Below, piece after piece: positions 50,616-58,548 of a stretch of DNA of 64,000 bases. Made by a program: the position numbers and the translations under genes. Positions within the stretch are counted from its first letter, which is position 1; each line of letters begins with the position of its first letter. Source of the stretch: Micromonospora phaseoli (GTDB lineage: Bacteria > Actinomycetota > Actinomycetes > Mycobacteriales > Micromonosporaceae); the NCBI RefSeq assembly GCF_900109115.1, contig NZ_FNYV01000007.1:310001-374000 (forward strand). The letters are read 5' to 3'. The notes below the pieces were generated by a model. It searched no databases and was not told where the DNA came from. It saw nothing but the letters and a program-made list of their open reading frames with translations.

Positions 50616-51770
50616 GTGACGCACGTGTCCGAGCGCAGCGGTGCAGGAAGCAGCCCGAGCGGCGCCGGCGGCGACCGTCAGCCCTGGACGGCCGGGGCCG
50701 GCCGTTCGGCTCGCAAACGCTCGGTCTCCTACGCGGACGCCGGCGTTTCGATCGAGGCGGGTGACCGTGCCGTGGAGCTGCTCAAGTCCAAGGTGAAGCA
50801 GACCCGCCGCCCCGAGGTGATGGGTGACCTCGGCGGCTTCGCCGGCCTGTTCCGGCTGGACACCACGAAGTACAAGAACCCGATCCTGGCGTCCTCCACG
50901 GACGGCGTAGGCACCAAGCTGGTGATCGCCCAGCAGATGGACATCCACGACACGGTCGGCATCGACCTGGTCGCGATGGTCGTCGACGACCTGGTCGCCT
51001 GCGGCGCCGAGCCGCTGTTCCTGCTGGACTACATCGCCACCGGCGAGGTCGTGCCGGACAAGGTCGCCGAGATCGGCGCCGGCATCGCCGACGGCTGCCG
51101 GTACGCCGGCTGTGCGCTGCTCGGTGGCGAGACCGCCGAGCACCCGGGCGTGCTGCGCCCTGACGAGTACGACATCTCCGCCACCGGCGTCGGTGTGGTG
51201 GAGGAGAGCGACATCCTCAGCGCGGAGCGCGTCGAGATCGGCGACGTGGTGATCGCCATGCGCTCGTCCGGATTGCACTCGAACGGCTACTCGCTGGTCC
51301 GGCACGTGCTGCTCGGCGCCGGCCGGATGCGGCTGGACGTCGTGATCGACGACTTCGGCCGGCAGCGCACCCTGGGCGAGGAGCTGCTCACCCCCACCAA
51401 GATCTACGCGCAGGACTGCCTCAAGCTGATCACCGAGGCCGAGGTGCGGGCCCTGGCCCATGTCACCGGCGGTGGCATCCCCGGCAACCTGGTGCGGGTC
51501 CTGCCGGAGCACGTGGATGCCGTGGTCAACCGCTCGACCTGGAAGCCGCAGCCGGTCTTCGACCTGATCCAGTCCAAGGGCCGGATCGAGGACCCGGAGA
51601 TGGAGGCGACCTTCAACATGGGCGTCGGCATGTTCGCGATCGTCTCGGCCGAGGACGCCGACCGCGCGCTGGCCACGCTGACCGGACGTGGCGTGGACGC
51701 CTGGCAGGTCGGCGAGATCATCGAGGGCACCGGCGAGGTGCGGATGGTCGGCCAGCACACCCGCGGATGA
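50616..51770 (+). CDS. purM: phosphoribosylformylglycinamidine cyclo-ligase (AIR synthetase)
   Basis: Step 5 of purine synthesis. 384 aa with a ~35-residue polar N-terminal extension, then SVSYADAGVSIEAGDRAVEL, PILASSTDGVGTKLVIAQQM and YAGCALLGGETAEHPGVLRP. GTG start behind GGGGAG. Co-directional with purF. Confidence 0.97.
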   Translation: MTHVSERSGAGSSPSGAGGDRQPWTAGAGRSARKRSVSYADAGVSIEAGDRAVELLKSKVKQTRRPEVMGDLGGFAGLFRLDTTKYKNPILASSTDGVGTKLVIAQQMDIHDTVGIDLVAMVVDDLVACGAEPLFLLDYIATGEVVPDKVAEIGAGIADGCRYAGCALLGGETAEHPGVLRPDEYDISATGVGVVEESDILSAERVEIGDVVIAMRSSGLHSNGYSLVRHVLLGAGRMRLDVVIDDFGRQRTLGEELLTPTKIYAQDCLKLITEAEVRALAHVTGGGIPGNLVRVLPEHVDAVVNRSTWKPQPVFDLIQSKGRIEDPEMEATFNMGVGMFAIVSAEDADRALATLTGRGVDAWQVGEIIEGTGEVRMVGQHTRG

Positions 51771-51873
51771 TGATCACACTGCGCTGATCCTCCAACCACC
51801 TGATCAGGGGTTCACCCGAGTAGCCGTCGCCGCCTAGCCTTAAGGGCACCCTCAGAGCTGTGGGGCGCGCCCT

Positions 51874-51892
51874 TGCCGGGGTGTGCCCGGCA
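51874..51892 (+). terminator. small hairpin upstream of the radical-SAM gene
   Basis: TGCCGGG-GTGTG-CCCGGCA, in the 148-bp gap between purM and the RiPP maturase, preceded by GGGGCGCGCCC. It may terminate purM or structure the RiPP leader. Confidence 0.5.
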
Positions 51893-51918
51893 GCCTTCAA
51901 CCGCTACGGAGGAGGGCG

Positions 51919-53052
51919 ATGGCTGCGCGGGGACGGTCATTGCGCGGGATGCGCGGCCTGGCCAGCGTCCCGTCGTACGTCGTGATGCAGCCCACCACCC
52001 TCTGCAACCTCGACTGCGCGTACTGCTATCTCCCGTTCCGGGCGGCCGACCGGCGGATGCCGGTCGCGGTGGCCGAGGCGGTGGCCGCCTCGGTGAACCG
52101 CTGGGCCTCCGCAGGGAGGTTCTCGGTGGTCTGGCACGGCGGTGAACCGCTGGCCGCCGGTCGGGAGCAGTTGGCAGCGCTGATGGCGCCGTTCGCGCCC
52201 GAGGTGGAGCACCACGTCCAGACCAATGCGACGTTGGTCGACGACTCCTGGTGCGAGTTCTTCGCCGCCCACCGGATGCGGGTGAGCGTGAGCGTGGACG
52301 GGCCCCGGGAGCGCAACGGCGAACGGGTCACCCGGGCCGGCCGGCCGGCGTACGACCGGATCGTCCGTGGGGTGGCGGCGCTGCGCCGGCACGGGCTGCC
52401 GTTCTCGGCGCTCGCGGTGGTCAACGACCCGTCGCCGGGTCGCGCCACCGAGCTGTACGACTACTTCCTCGACCTCGGTTGCGAGGTGCTCGGCGTGAAC
52501 ATCGAGGAGACCGAGGGCGTCAACACCCGTGCCAACGCCCACGACGCGGCTGCCGTGACCGGGTTCTGGGCCGAGCTGGTGTCGGCCTGGCGGCGTGATC
52601 CCCGCATCCATCTGCGCGAGGTCGAGTGGTCGTTGCGGTACGCCGGGGCGGTGCTGGACGGCACTGCGGACGACCTGCTGCCGGGCCGGCTCGATCCGAT
52701 CCCGACCGTGGCGTACGACGGTTCGGTCGTCGTGCTCTCGCCCGAGCTGGCCGGCTTCACCGATCCTCGCTACGGCGACTTCACCAGCGGGAGTGTGCTC
52801 TCCACCCCGCTGCACACGATCCTGGCCGGCGCGGGGCGTACGGCGTGGGTCGGCGAGTTCATCGACGGCGTGGAGGCGTGTCGCTCCTCCTGCCCGTACT
52901 TCGGATTCTGTGGCGGAGGTCACGCAGCCAACCGCTACTTCGAGCTGGGGCGTTTTGACGGTACGGAGACCGAGCACTGCCGCAACAGCAAGATCCGCCT
53001 ACTGGAGGGAGTGTTGGAGCATGCCCGAGACCACCAGTCACCGGGAGCCTGA
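51919..53052 (+). CDS. amcB: radical SAM/SPASM peptide maturase, cyclophane (triceptide)-forming type
   Basis: 377 aa from an ATG behind GGAGG. The radical-SAM motif is CNLDCAYC (C29, C33, C36) in QPTTLCNLDCAYCYLPF. VWHGGEPLAAG and HHVQTNATLVDDSW are typical of SPASM peptide maturases. The SPASM cysteines are C321, C325, C331 and C354 (CRSSCPYFGFCGGGH ... EHCRNSK). It overlaps the precursor gene by 32 bases. From recalled family knowledge it fits the actinobacterial multiple-cyclophane (AmcB-like) group that joins aromatic rings to the beta-carbon of the residue two positions on. Confidence 0.85.
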   Translation: MAARGRSLRGMRGLASVPSYVVMQPTTLCNLDCAYCYLPFRAADRRMPVAVAEAVAASVNRWASAGRFSVVWHGGEPLAAGREQLAALMAPFAPEVEHHVQTNATLVDDSWCEFFAAHRMRVSVSVDGPRERNGERVTRAGRPAYDRIVRGVAALRRHGLPFSALAVVNDPSPGRATELYDYFLDLGCEVLGVNIEETEGVNTRANAHDAAAVTGFWAELVSAWRRDPRIHLREVEWSLRYAGAVLDGTADDLLPGRLDPIPTVAYDGSVVVLSPELAGFTDPRYGDFTSGSVLSTPLHTILAGAGRTAWVGEFIDGVEACRSSCPYFGFCGGGHAANRYFELGRFDGTETEHCRNSKIRLLEGVLEHARDHQSPGA

Positions 53053-53257
53053 GACCGTGGCGGGAGGCGAGCCGGACCGGGTCGCCGACCGGGTACGGGA
53101 GGCAGCCGCCGGGCTCACCGCCCTGCTCCACGAGGCCGAGGCCGCACGCCAGTTACGGGCGGAGGTGGCAGGTGGAGACGGTGCCAGCGCGGTCTGCGCC
53201 TGGAACCACTTCGAGAACATCCCGACGTTCTACAACTGGAACAACCGTCCCCGCTGA
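53021..53257 (+). CDS. amcA: multiple-cyclophane RiPP precursor peptide (78 aa)
   Basis: ATG inside the 3' end of the maturase gene. Residues 1-55 form an Ala/Glu-rich helical leader (REAAAGLTALLHEAEAARQL). The C-terminal core is WNHFENIPTFYNWNNRPR (61-78). Three aromatic-X-Asn motifs (FEN 64-66, FYN 70-72, WNN 73-75), plus WNH 61-63, are likely crosslink sites. A hairpin follows at 53272-53315. Confidence 0.85.
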   Translation: MPETTSHREPETVAGGEPDRVADRVREAAAGLTALLHEAEAARQLRAEVAGGDGASAVCAWNHFENIPTFYNWNNRPR

Positions 53258-53271
53258 CGAGTAGGTGCCGT

Positions 53272-53315
53272 GGGCCCGCCAGGCCGCCGGAGCAGCGTCC
53301 GGGGATGGCGGGCCC
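53272..53315 (+). terminator. terminator hairpin after the RiPP precursor
   Basis: GGGCCCGCCA (53272-53281) pairs with TGGCGGGCCC (53306-53315) around a loop holding a smaller stem. Confidence 0.7.
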
Positions 53316-53354
53316 TCGGCTCGTCGGTGGTACACCGCCTAGCGGACACATGCG

Positions 53355-53383
53355 TGAGCACGCGGGGAGTTACCGCGTGCTCA
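53355..53383 (-). terminator. terminator hairpin after DUF3073
   Basis: Perfect 11-bp stem TGAGCACGCGG (53355-53365) with 53373-53383, 7-base loop, 15 bases past the DUF3073 stop. Confidence 0.75.
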
Positions 53384-53397
53384 GATGCGACCGGGGG

Positions 53398-53610
53398 TCA
53401 GCGGGTAGGACGGACCCAGGTGTCCGGATCGTCCCCGGCGTGGTCCTCGTCGTCGTCGACGTACTCTTTGTAGTCGTCGTCGAAGTTGTGGTCCGACTTG
53501 CCGCTGCCGCCGAGTTCTCGCTGCAAGGCGGCGAGGTCGGTGTTCGGGGAGTGGTACTTCAACTCCCGGGCCACCTTTGTCTGCTTGGCCTTAGCACGGC
53601 CGCGCCCCAT
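53398..53610 (-). CDS. DUF3073 family protein (70 aa)
   Basis: MGRGRAKAKQTKVARELKYH followed by SPNTDLAALQREL is diagnostic of DUF3073, a basic-start, acidic-end small protein found near purM in actinomycetes. The C-terminus is very acidic (NFDDDYKEYVDDDEDH). Function unknown. The ~295 bp upstream to the valine dehydrogenase stop hold no gene I can support. Confidence 0.9.
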   Translation of the reverse strand: MGRGRAKAKQTKVARELKYHSPNTDLAALQRELGGSGKSDHNFDDDYKEYVDDDEDHAGDDPDTWVRPTR

Positions 53611-53905
53611 GGCTCGACCCCCTCGCACAGAATGCGGGGCAGCCCGAAGGCGGGCCCCGATGACGTCAGGCATCTCTCGTGGCTCTTACGGTACATGGGG
53701 ATGCCACCGTTCGGCACCTCGGGTTACCACCGACCGCGACCGTGCGTTCCGGTCGTACGCTCGTCACCCAGTGTACCGGGTAAGGACCGATGACGGGAAC
53801 GGTCGTGACACGGGGTAAATCTCCACGAACGCGTCGTATCTTCAGCTTAACCGGGAATGACCGCCGGGGGCGGGACCAGCCGGCCCGCGCCCCGACGGCG
53901 CGTCG

Positions 53906-54988
53906 TCAGCGCAGGTGGATCGCGCGCAGCCGGCCGATCTCAGCCATCCGCCGTTCGGCCAACCGGTCCGCCGCGACCGCCGGGGGCACCCCGTCGGCGT
54001 CGGCGAGCCGGAGAATCTCCCGGGTGGTGTCGTAGATGCGGGTGGCCCGCAGCTTGGCTTGCTCGAAATCGAAACCCTCGATCTCGTCCGCGACCTGGAT
54101 CACGCCGCCCGCGTTGACCACGTAGTCCGGGGCGTAGAGGATGCCCCGATCGGCGAGCAGCTTCTCGACGCCGGAGTGGGCGAGCTGGTTGTTGGCCGCC
54201 CCGGCGACCACCTTCGCCCGCAGAGCCCCCACCGTGTCGTCGTTCAACGCGCCTCCCAGGGCGCACGGGGCGTACACGTCGATGTCGGCGGCGACCAGCG
54301 CGGTCACGTCCTCGACCAGCGTGACCGCGGGATGGGTGGTGCGCGCCCACTCCAGCGCCCGCGGGTTTACGTCGGTGGCGACCACCTCGGCACCGTCCTC
54401 GACCAGATGGCCGACGAGATAGCGGCCGACCTTGCCCAGGCCGGCGACGCCGACCCGCCGGCCGTGCAGCGTCGGTACGCCCCACACGTGCTCGGCCGCC
54501 GCCCGCATGCCCTGGAACACACCCCAGGCAGTGAGGATCGAGGAGTCCCCGGCGCCGCCGTGCTCGACGCTGCGGCCGGTGACGTACCGGGTCTCGCGGG
54601 AGATCACGTCCATGTCGGGTACGTAGGTGCCGACATCGCAGGCGGTGTAGTAGCGCCCGCCGAGCGACTCCACGAAGCGGCCGTACGCGCGCAGCAGCGC
54701 CTCGCTCTTGATCTGCTCGGGGTCGCCCCAGATGACCGCCTTGCCGCCGCCCAGGTCCAGGCCGGCCAGCGCGTTCTTGTACGCCATGCCGCGGGAGAGG
54801 TCCAGCACATCGGCGAGGGCGGACTCCTCGTCGGCGTACGGGTAGAACCGGGTGCCACCGAGCGCGGGGCCCAGCGCGGTGGAGTAGATGCCGATGATCG
54901 CCTTCAGGCCGGTCTGCTTGTCCTGGCAGAACACGACCTGCTCATGACCCGTGGACTCCGGGTCGTCCGTGGTGGCGAATACGCCCAT
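53906..54988 (-). CDS. vdh: valine (branched-chain amino acid) dehydrogenase
   Basis: 360-aa Glu/Leu/Phe/Val dehydrogenase: STALGPALGGTRFYPYADEE, catalytic Lys in GMAYKNALAGLDLGGGKAVI, and NAD site GRRVGVAGLGKVGRYLVGHL. It oxidatively deaminates branched-chain amino acids. The context DUF3073-vdh-(unknown)-bldC is the one I recall for Streptomyces vdh. Confidence 0.92.
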   Translation of the reverse strand: MGVFATTDDPESTGHEQVVFCQDKQTGLKAIIGIYSTALGPALGGTRFYPYADEESALADVLDLSRGMAYKNALAGLDLGGGKAVIWGDPEQIKSEALLRAYGRFVESLGGRYYTACDVGTYVPDMDVISRETRYVTGRSVEHGGAGDSSILTAWGVFQGMRAAAEHVWGVPTLHGRRVGVAGLGKVGRYLVGHLVEDGAEVVATDVNPRALEWARTTHPAVTLVEDVTALVAADIDVYAPCALGGALNDDTVGALRAKVVAGAANNQLAHSGVEKLLADRGILYAPDYVVNAGGVIQVADEIEGFDFEQAKLRATRIYDTTREILRLADADGVPPAVAADRLAERRMAEIGRLRAIHLR

Positions 54989-55268
54989 GACTGGCTCCTG
55001 TGTCGGCGGGCGCCCTCGTGGGGCGCGGACCTGGTCAACACCGGCGGGATGCTGCCGGTGCTGCGAGCCTAGTATCGGCCGGCCGTACGCCGCCCTCCCC
55101 GGCGCTGCCGTCCCGACCTCCGGGCAGCCGTAGCGCCGCCGTTGCCCCGGTGCGGACCCGCCAACCAGCTGTCCGGGGTCCGCCACCCGTCCTGCTGGGC
55201 GCGCCGCGCCGCCGGTCCGGTGTGACGCCGAGCAACGCTCGGCTTGCGGTTCGTGGGAGGATCGCGCC

Positions 55269-56108
55269 GTGCCGTCGCTCTTCGCCTCATACCTGCGCGT
55301 GTACGAGCCGCTGACCGCCTTCGACCGGGACCGGCAGTCGTACTGGCGGCGCTACGTCGAGCAGGGGCGGGCGGTGGCGCCGGTGGAGGGGCCCGGCCGG
55401 CAGCGGACATCGGTGATCGAGGCGCTCGGTGCCGGCTGGACGCGGCTGCCCGACCTGCCGGACGAGGCGTACGTGCTGGAGACCGACGAGACCCTGCTGG
55501 TGTGCCCGTGGAACCTGCGTATCCGGGTGGCTGAGGCGGCGTTGAGCGCGCGGGACGGCGTGCCGCCGGTGCTGGCCGACGCGTTCGTCCCGCCGGTGCT
55601 GGCGGGGCAGGCCAAGGCGGTGGTGGAGGACTGGCGCAGCGGGGCCCGGGTGCTGGAGCACGGCGTGCCGCGGGTGCACGAGCAGATCGCCACCTGGGGC
55701 GTACCGCTGCGTTGGTTCGTGCTCTTCGAGGCGCAGGAGCGTCACCATGTGACCGCGCCCGACCGCCGCTCGCTGCGCTTCCGGACCGAGATCTCCAAGG
55801 CCCGCCGGCGGTCGTCGCGAGCGCTCGCCGTGCTGCGCAAGTCGGTCGGCGACGCGCCGATCACGGAGGCGGTCGAGGAGGCCGCCCGTTGGTTGGAGGA
55901 GTTCCACCCGCGTTCGGTGGTCGAGCTGGACTACGGCGGGCTGGTCGAGCTGCTGTCGGACGAGACGCTGGCCGAGGACGACTCGCCGGAACTGGTCGCG
56001 GCCGGGCTGGCCGGGCTGTCCCGGGGCGAGGCGGAGGAAGCGTCGGAGGCGTACGACAAGCTCGTCGCCCGGTGGCGTGCGGTGCAACTTCTGGAGCGTT
56101 GCAATTAG
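55269..56108 (+). CDS. conserved actinobacterial protein of unknown function (279 aa)
   Basis: GTG start, PSLFASYLRVYEPLTAFDRD; hydrophilic, alpha-helical, ending WRAVQLLERCN. It has no signal peptide or membrane segment. It lies between vdh and bldC, a position conserved in actinomycetes, where its function is unknown to me. The 280-bp gap to vdh is a divergent promoter region without other features I can call. Confidence 0.75.
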   Translation: MPSLFASYLRVYEPLTAFDRDRQSYWRRYVEQGRAVAPVEGPGRQRTSVIEALGAGWTRLPDLPDEAYVLETDETLLVCPWNLRIRVAEAALSARDGVPPVLADAFVPPVLAGQAKAVVEDWRSGARVLEHGVPRVHEQIATWGVPLRWFVLFEAQERHHVTAPDRRSLRFRTEISKARRRSSRALAVLRKSVGDAPITEAVEEAARWLEEFHPRSVVELDYGGLVELLSDETLAEDDSPELVAAGLAGLSRGEAEEASEAYDKLVARWRAVQLLERCN

Positions 56109-56360
56109 TCCGTTATCGGCCTAATTTGGGGCGGTAACGTGAGGGAACTTCGTAGTTGACGCATCACGAACCGTGATCATGAGTCCGAATAAGGTAGTTT
56201 CTGGAGTATAAAAGTCGTATAAATCGGGCATGGTTCATCCGTCCGTCTAGGGACGTTCGGCCGTTCGGCCCATGTCGGACATCGGGGACTAGCCGGACCA
56301 TGGGAGACGCGTTGGCCGGCGGGACCCCGGCCGATGTCTATACATGTGGAGGAGTGACCG
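56109..56360 (+). promoter_or_regulatory. bldC upstream region with dyad and AT-rich direct repeat
   Basis: A perfect dyad ATCACG-AAC-CGTGAT (56163-56177) lies just after a TTGACG box. An AT-rich stretch follows with two GTATAAA repeats (56206-56223), unusually AT-rich for this DNA. It likely holds the bldC promoter(s) and operator. Confidence 0.5.
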
Positions 56361-56570
56361 ATGGCATCGCGAACGCACGAACCAGAGCCGCTACTCACGC
56401 CGGCCGAGGTGGCGTCGATGTTCCGTGTCGACCCGAAGACGGTGACCCGTTGGGCGAAGGCTGGCAAGTTGAGCGCCATCCGGACCCTCGGTGGCCACCG
56501 GCGGTACCGCGAGTCCGAGGTCAGGGCGTTGCTGCAGGGGCAGATCCCGCAGCAGCGTCAGGGTGACTGA
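56361..56570 (+). CDS. bldC: BldC, MerR-like developmental transcription regulator
   Basis: 69 aa: LLTPAEVASMFRVDPKTVTR followed by WAKAGKLSAIRTLGGHRRYR is the winged-helix DNA-binding domain of BldC. BldC binds direct repeats cooperatively and controls entry into development in Streptomyces. GAGGAG precedes the ATG. Confidence 0.97.
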   Translation: MASRTHEPEPLLTPAEVASMFRVDPKTVTRWAKAGKLSAIRTLGGHRRYRESEVRALLQGQIPQQRQGD

Positions 56571-56594
56571 CTGGCTGGTAAATAGCAGAACCAC

Positions 56595-56627
56595 ACGAAG
56601 GGCGGCGGATCTTCCGCCGCCCTTCGT
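56595..56627 (+). terminator. bldC terminator
   Basis: Perfect 15-bp stem (56595-56609 with 56613-56627) and 3-base loop, 25 bases after the stop. Confidence 0.88.
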
Positions 56628-56694
56628 CATGCCCGGGAAGCCCGGCCTGACGCCGACGTCAACTCCCCCGAGGGCGGCTGCCCCCGGGGACGGT

Positions 56695-57075
56695 TCACTC
56701 GACGAGCTCGACCCGGATGCCGACCGTGCCGCCCTCGCCCCGACGCAGTCGGCTGCCGAGCAGGGTCAGCCGGCCGATCACCCGGTACTTCTGCTTGATC
56801 AGGTTGCGGATCCGGTTGGTCGCTCCGGGATCGTAGAGGCTCGCCCGGGCCGGCACCGCCTCGCCGTGCGGCCGGCCGCGTACGTCACAGGGGGCCACCG
56901 TGGCGTTCCCGCTGCGCCGGATCCGCTTCACCTTGCCGGCATCGGCCGCGGACCACACCGCCAGGGCATCGCCGTCGCGGACCGCCCAGACCGGGGTCGG
57001 CACCGCGCTGCCGTCCTTGCGGAAGGTCGTGAGGAGGATGTACTTCTCCGCCGAGAGGCGGTCCAACGTCGTCAC
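56695..57075 (-). CDS. PPOX-class F420/FMN-dependent oxidoreductase (126 aa)
   Basis: Split-barrel flavin-fold pattern: SAEKYILLTTFRKDGSAVPT, PVWAVRDGDALAVWSAADAG, KVKRIRRSGNATVAPCDVRG. Short PPOX proteins of this type use F420 or FMN. GTG start. It diverges from the methyltransferase gene over a 54-bp gap. Confidence 0.85.
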   Translation of the reverse strand: MTTLDRLSAEKYILLTTFRKDGSAVPTPVWAVRDGDALAVWSAADAGKVKRIRRSGNATVAPCDVRGRPHGEAVPARASLYDPGATNRIRNLIKQKYRVIGRLTLLGSRLRRGEGGTVGIRVELVE

Positions 57076-57129
57076 GCCGCCAGGATACGGGCGTCGCGGC
57101 TGACTGAGCAGCCCGTTAGCGTTAAGGAT

Positions 57130-57909
57130 GTGACGGGGGAACCACGAATCGGTGATGTCTTCGGGGAACTGCTGCGCGACGCGCTGGCGGTGGCGACGGG
57201 GATCGGCCCACGGCCGCTGGCCGGCGGTCGGCTGCCCCGCCCGGTCATCGAGATCATCGAGCGGGACGACGGACTCATCAACGGCGCACCGGCCGCCCAC
57301 TACCTCGACGGGCCGCAGGACTGGCAACCGCACGACCACCGGGCGGTGGACCGGGTACGCGGCGCGACGCTGGACGTCGGCGTCGGCGCCGGCCGGATCG
57401 CGTTGCTGCTCCAGGAGCGCGGCGTACCGGTCACCGGGCTGGACGTCTCGCCCGGTGCGTTGCAGGTGTGCCGTCGTCGGGGCGTACGGGAACTGGTGCA
57501 CGGCACGGTCGACGAGCACGCGGCGAGCGGACGGCGCTACGACACCTTCCTGCTGCTCGGCAACAATCTGGGGCTGATCGAGGGCCGGGAACGGGCCTCG
57601 GCCTTCCTCGCGGCACTGGCCGCGATGGCCAGCCCCGGGGCCCAGGTGATCGCCCACGGGACCGACCCCTACGGCACCCGTGACCCCGTACACACCGGTT
57701 ATCACGAGCGGAACCGCCAGCGGGGGCGCCTCGGCGGGCAGCTGCGCCTGCGGCTGCGCTACCGCGAGCTGGGTACGCCGTGGTTCGACTACCTGGTCTG
57801 CTCGCCGGCCGAGCTGGCCGAGCTGGTCCGTGGCTCCGCCTGGCGGCTGACCGACGTGGACGACCACGACGCCCCGTACTACCTCGCCACCCTGCGCCTG
57901 GCCGGCTGA
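57130..57909 (+). CDS. class I SAM-dependent methyltransferase (259 aa)
   Basis: The SAM-binding motif I is GATLDVGVGAGRIALLLQER, followed by GVPVTGLDVSPGALQVCRRR (acidic ribose-binding residue) and the LLLGNNLGLIEGR strand. Substrate unknown. GTG start. It ends convergently with the DxDxDG-repeat gene, with repeat R6 between. Confidence 0.85.
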   Translation: MTGEPRIGDVFGELLRDALAVATGIGPRPLAGGRLPRPVIEIIERDDGLINGAPAAHYLDGPQDWQPHDHRAVDRVRGATLDVGVGAGRIALLLQERGVPVTGLDVSPGALQVCRRRGVRELVHGTVDEHAASGRRYDTFLLLGNNLGLIEGRERASAFLAALAAMASPGAQVIAHGTDPYGTRDPVHTGYHERNRQRGRLGGQLRLRLRYRELGTPWFDYLVCSPAELAELVRGSAWRLTDVDDHDAPYYLATLRLAG

Positions 57910-58001
57910 CCCGGCGGCCTACCCGCTCGCGCGGCCGGGATGCGCGCGGCCGAGGTGCTCGCGCGGCCGGGGTGCGGCTGGGATGCGCGCGCCGCCGGGG
58001 C

Positions 58002-58053
58002 GTTAAGAGGGGCCCCTTGCTATACCGCAGGCGTTAACAAGGGGCCCCTCTTT
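58002..58053 (-). repeat. 52-bp interspersed repeat, copy R6
   Basis: On the minus strand it starts AAAGAGGGGCCCCTTGTTAA and ends AGGGGCCCCTCTTAAC. It begins 5 bases after the stop of the minus-strand DxDxDG-repeat gene, in the same sense. Confidence 0.88.
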
Positions 58054-58058
58054 ACATC

Positions 58059-58355
58059 TCAGACCTGGATGGTCGGGGGGAGCTGTTCCGGGGGGAGTCC
58101 GCCGTCACCGTCGACGATCTCGTCGGGCTGACCGTCCTCGTCGATGTCGACCATGGTGACATCGACCTTGCCGTCTCCGTCGGTGTCGAACTGGAACAGG
58201 TCGGCCTTTCCGTCACCGTCGGTGTCGACCACCCACACGTCGGTACGGCCGTCGTTGTTGGTGTCGGCGCGCAGCAGCTCGACGCGCTCGTCGCCGCGCG
58301 TCTCCACGGTCTCCTGGGCGCCCGCGCCGTCCACGGTCTCCGGTGCCTGGCTCAT
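58059..58355 (-). CDS. small acidic DxDxDG-repeat (calcium-binding-like) protein (98 aa)
   Basis: Four tandem 12-residue-type repeats carry DTNNDGRTD, DTDGDGKAD, DTDGDGKVD and DIDEDGQPD. These resemble EF-hand-like or thrombospondin type-3 calcium loops. No signal peptide is present, so a cytoplasmic location is suggested. The ATG at 58355 follows AAGGACGAGCAG. Function unknown. Confidence 0.75.
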   Translation of the reverse strand: MSQAPETVDGAGAQETVETRGDERVELLRADTNNDGRTDVWVVDTDGDGKADLFQFDTDGDGKVDVTMVDIDEDGQPDEIVDGDGGLPPEQLPPTIQV

Positions 58356-58548
58356 CTGCTCGTCCTTCCCTCGGTTGTCGGCGATCTGTACCCGATCCCG
58401 TCCGCCCCCACGCATGGGACCGGGTCCGATGCTGCATAGGGTCGCAGCATGACTGAGCGGAGCGTACGGCCTGGTTCCGGCGTGGCGGCGATCCCGCATG
58501 CCGGCGGTGTCAGCAGGCGATTCACCGTCACTTTCCGGTGGTGCCGCA

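Noticed and set aside
51883..51918. Upstream extension of the radical-SAM maturase
   Set aside because: The ATG at 51919 has GGAGG directly upstream; the extension runs through the leader hairpin region.
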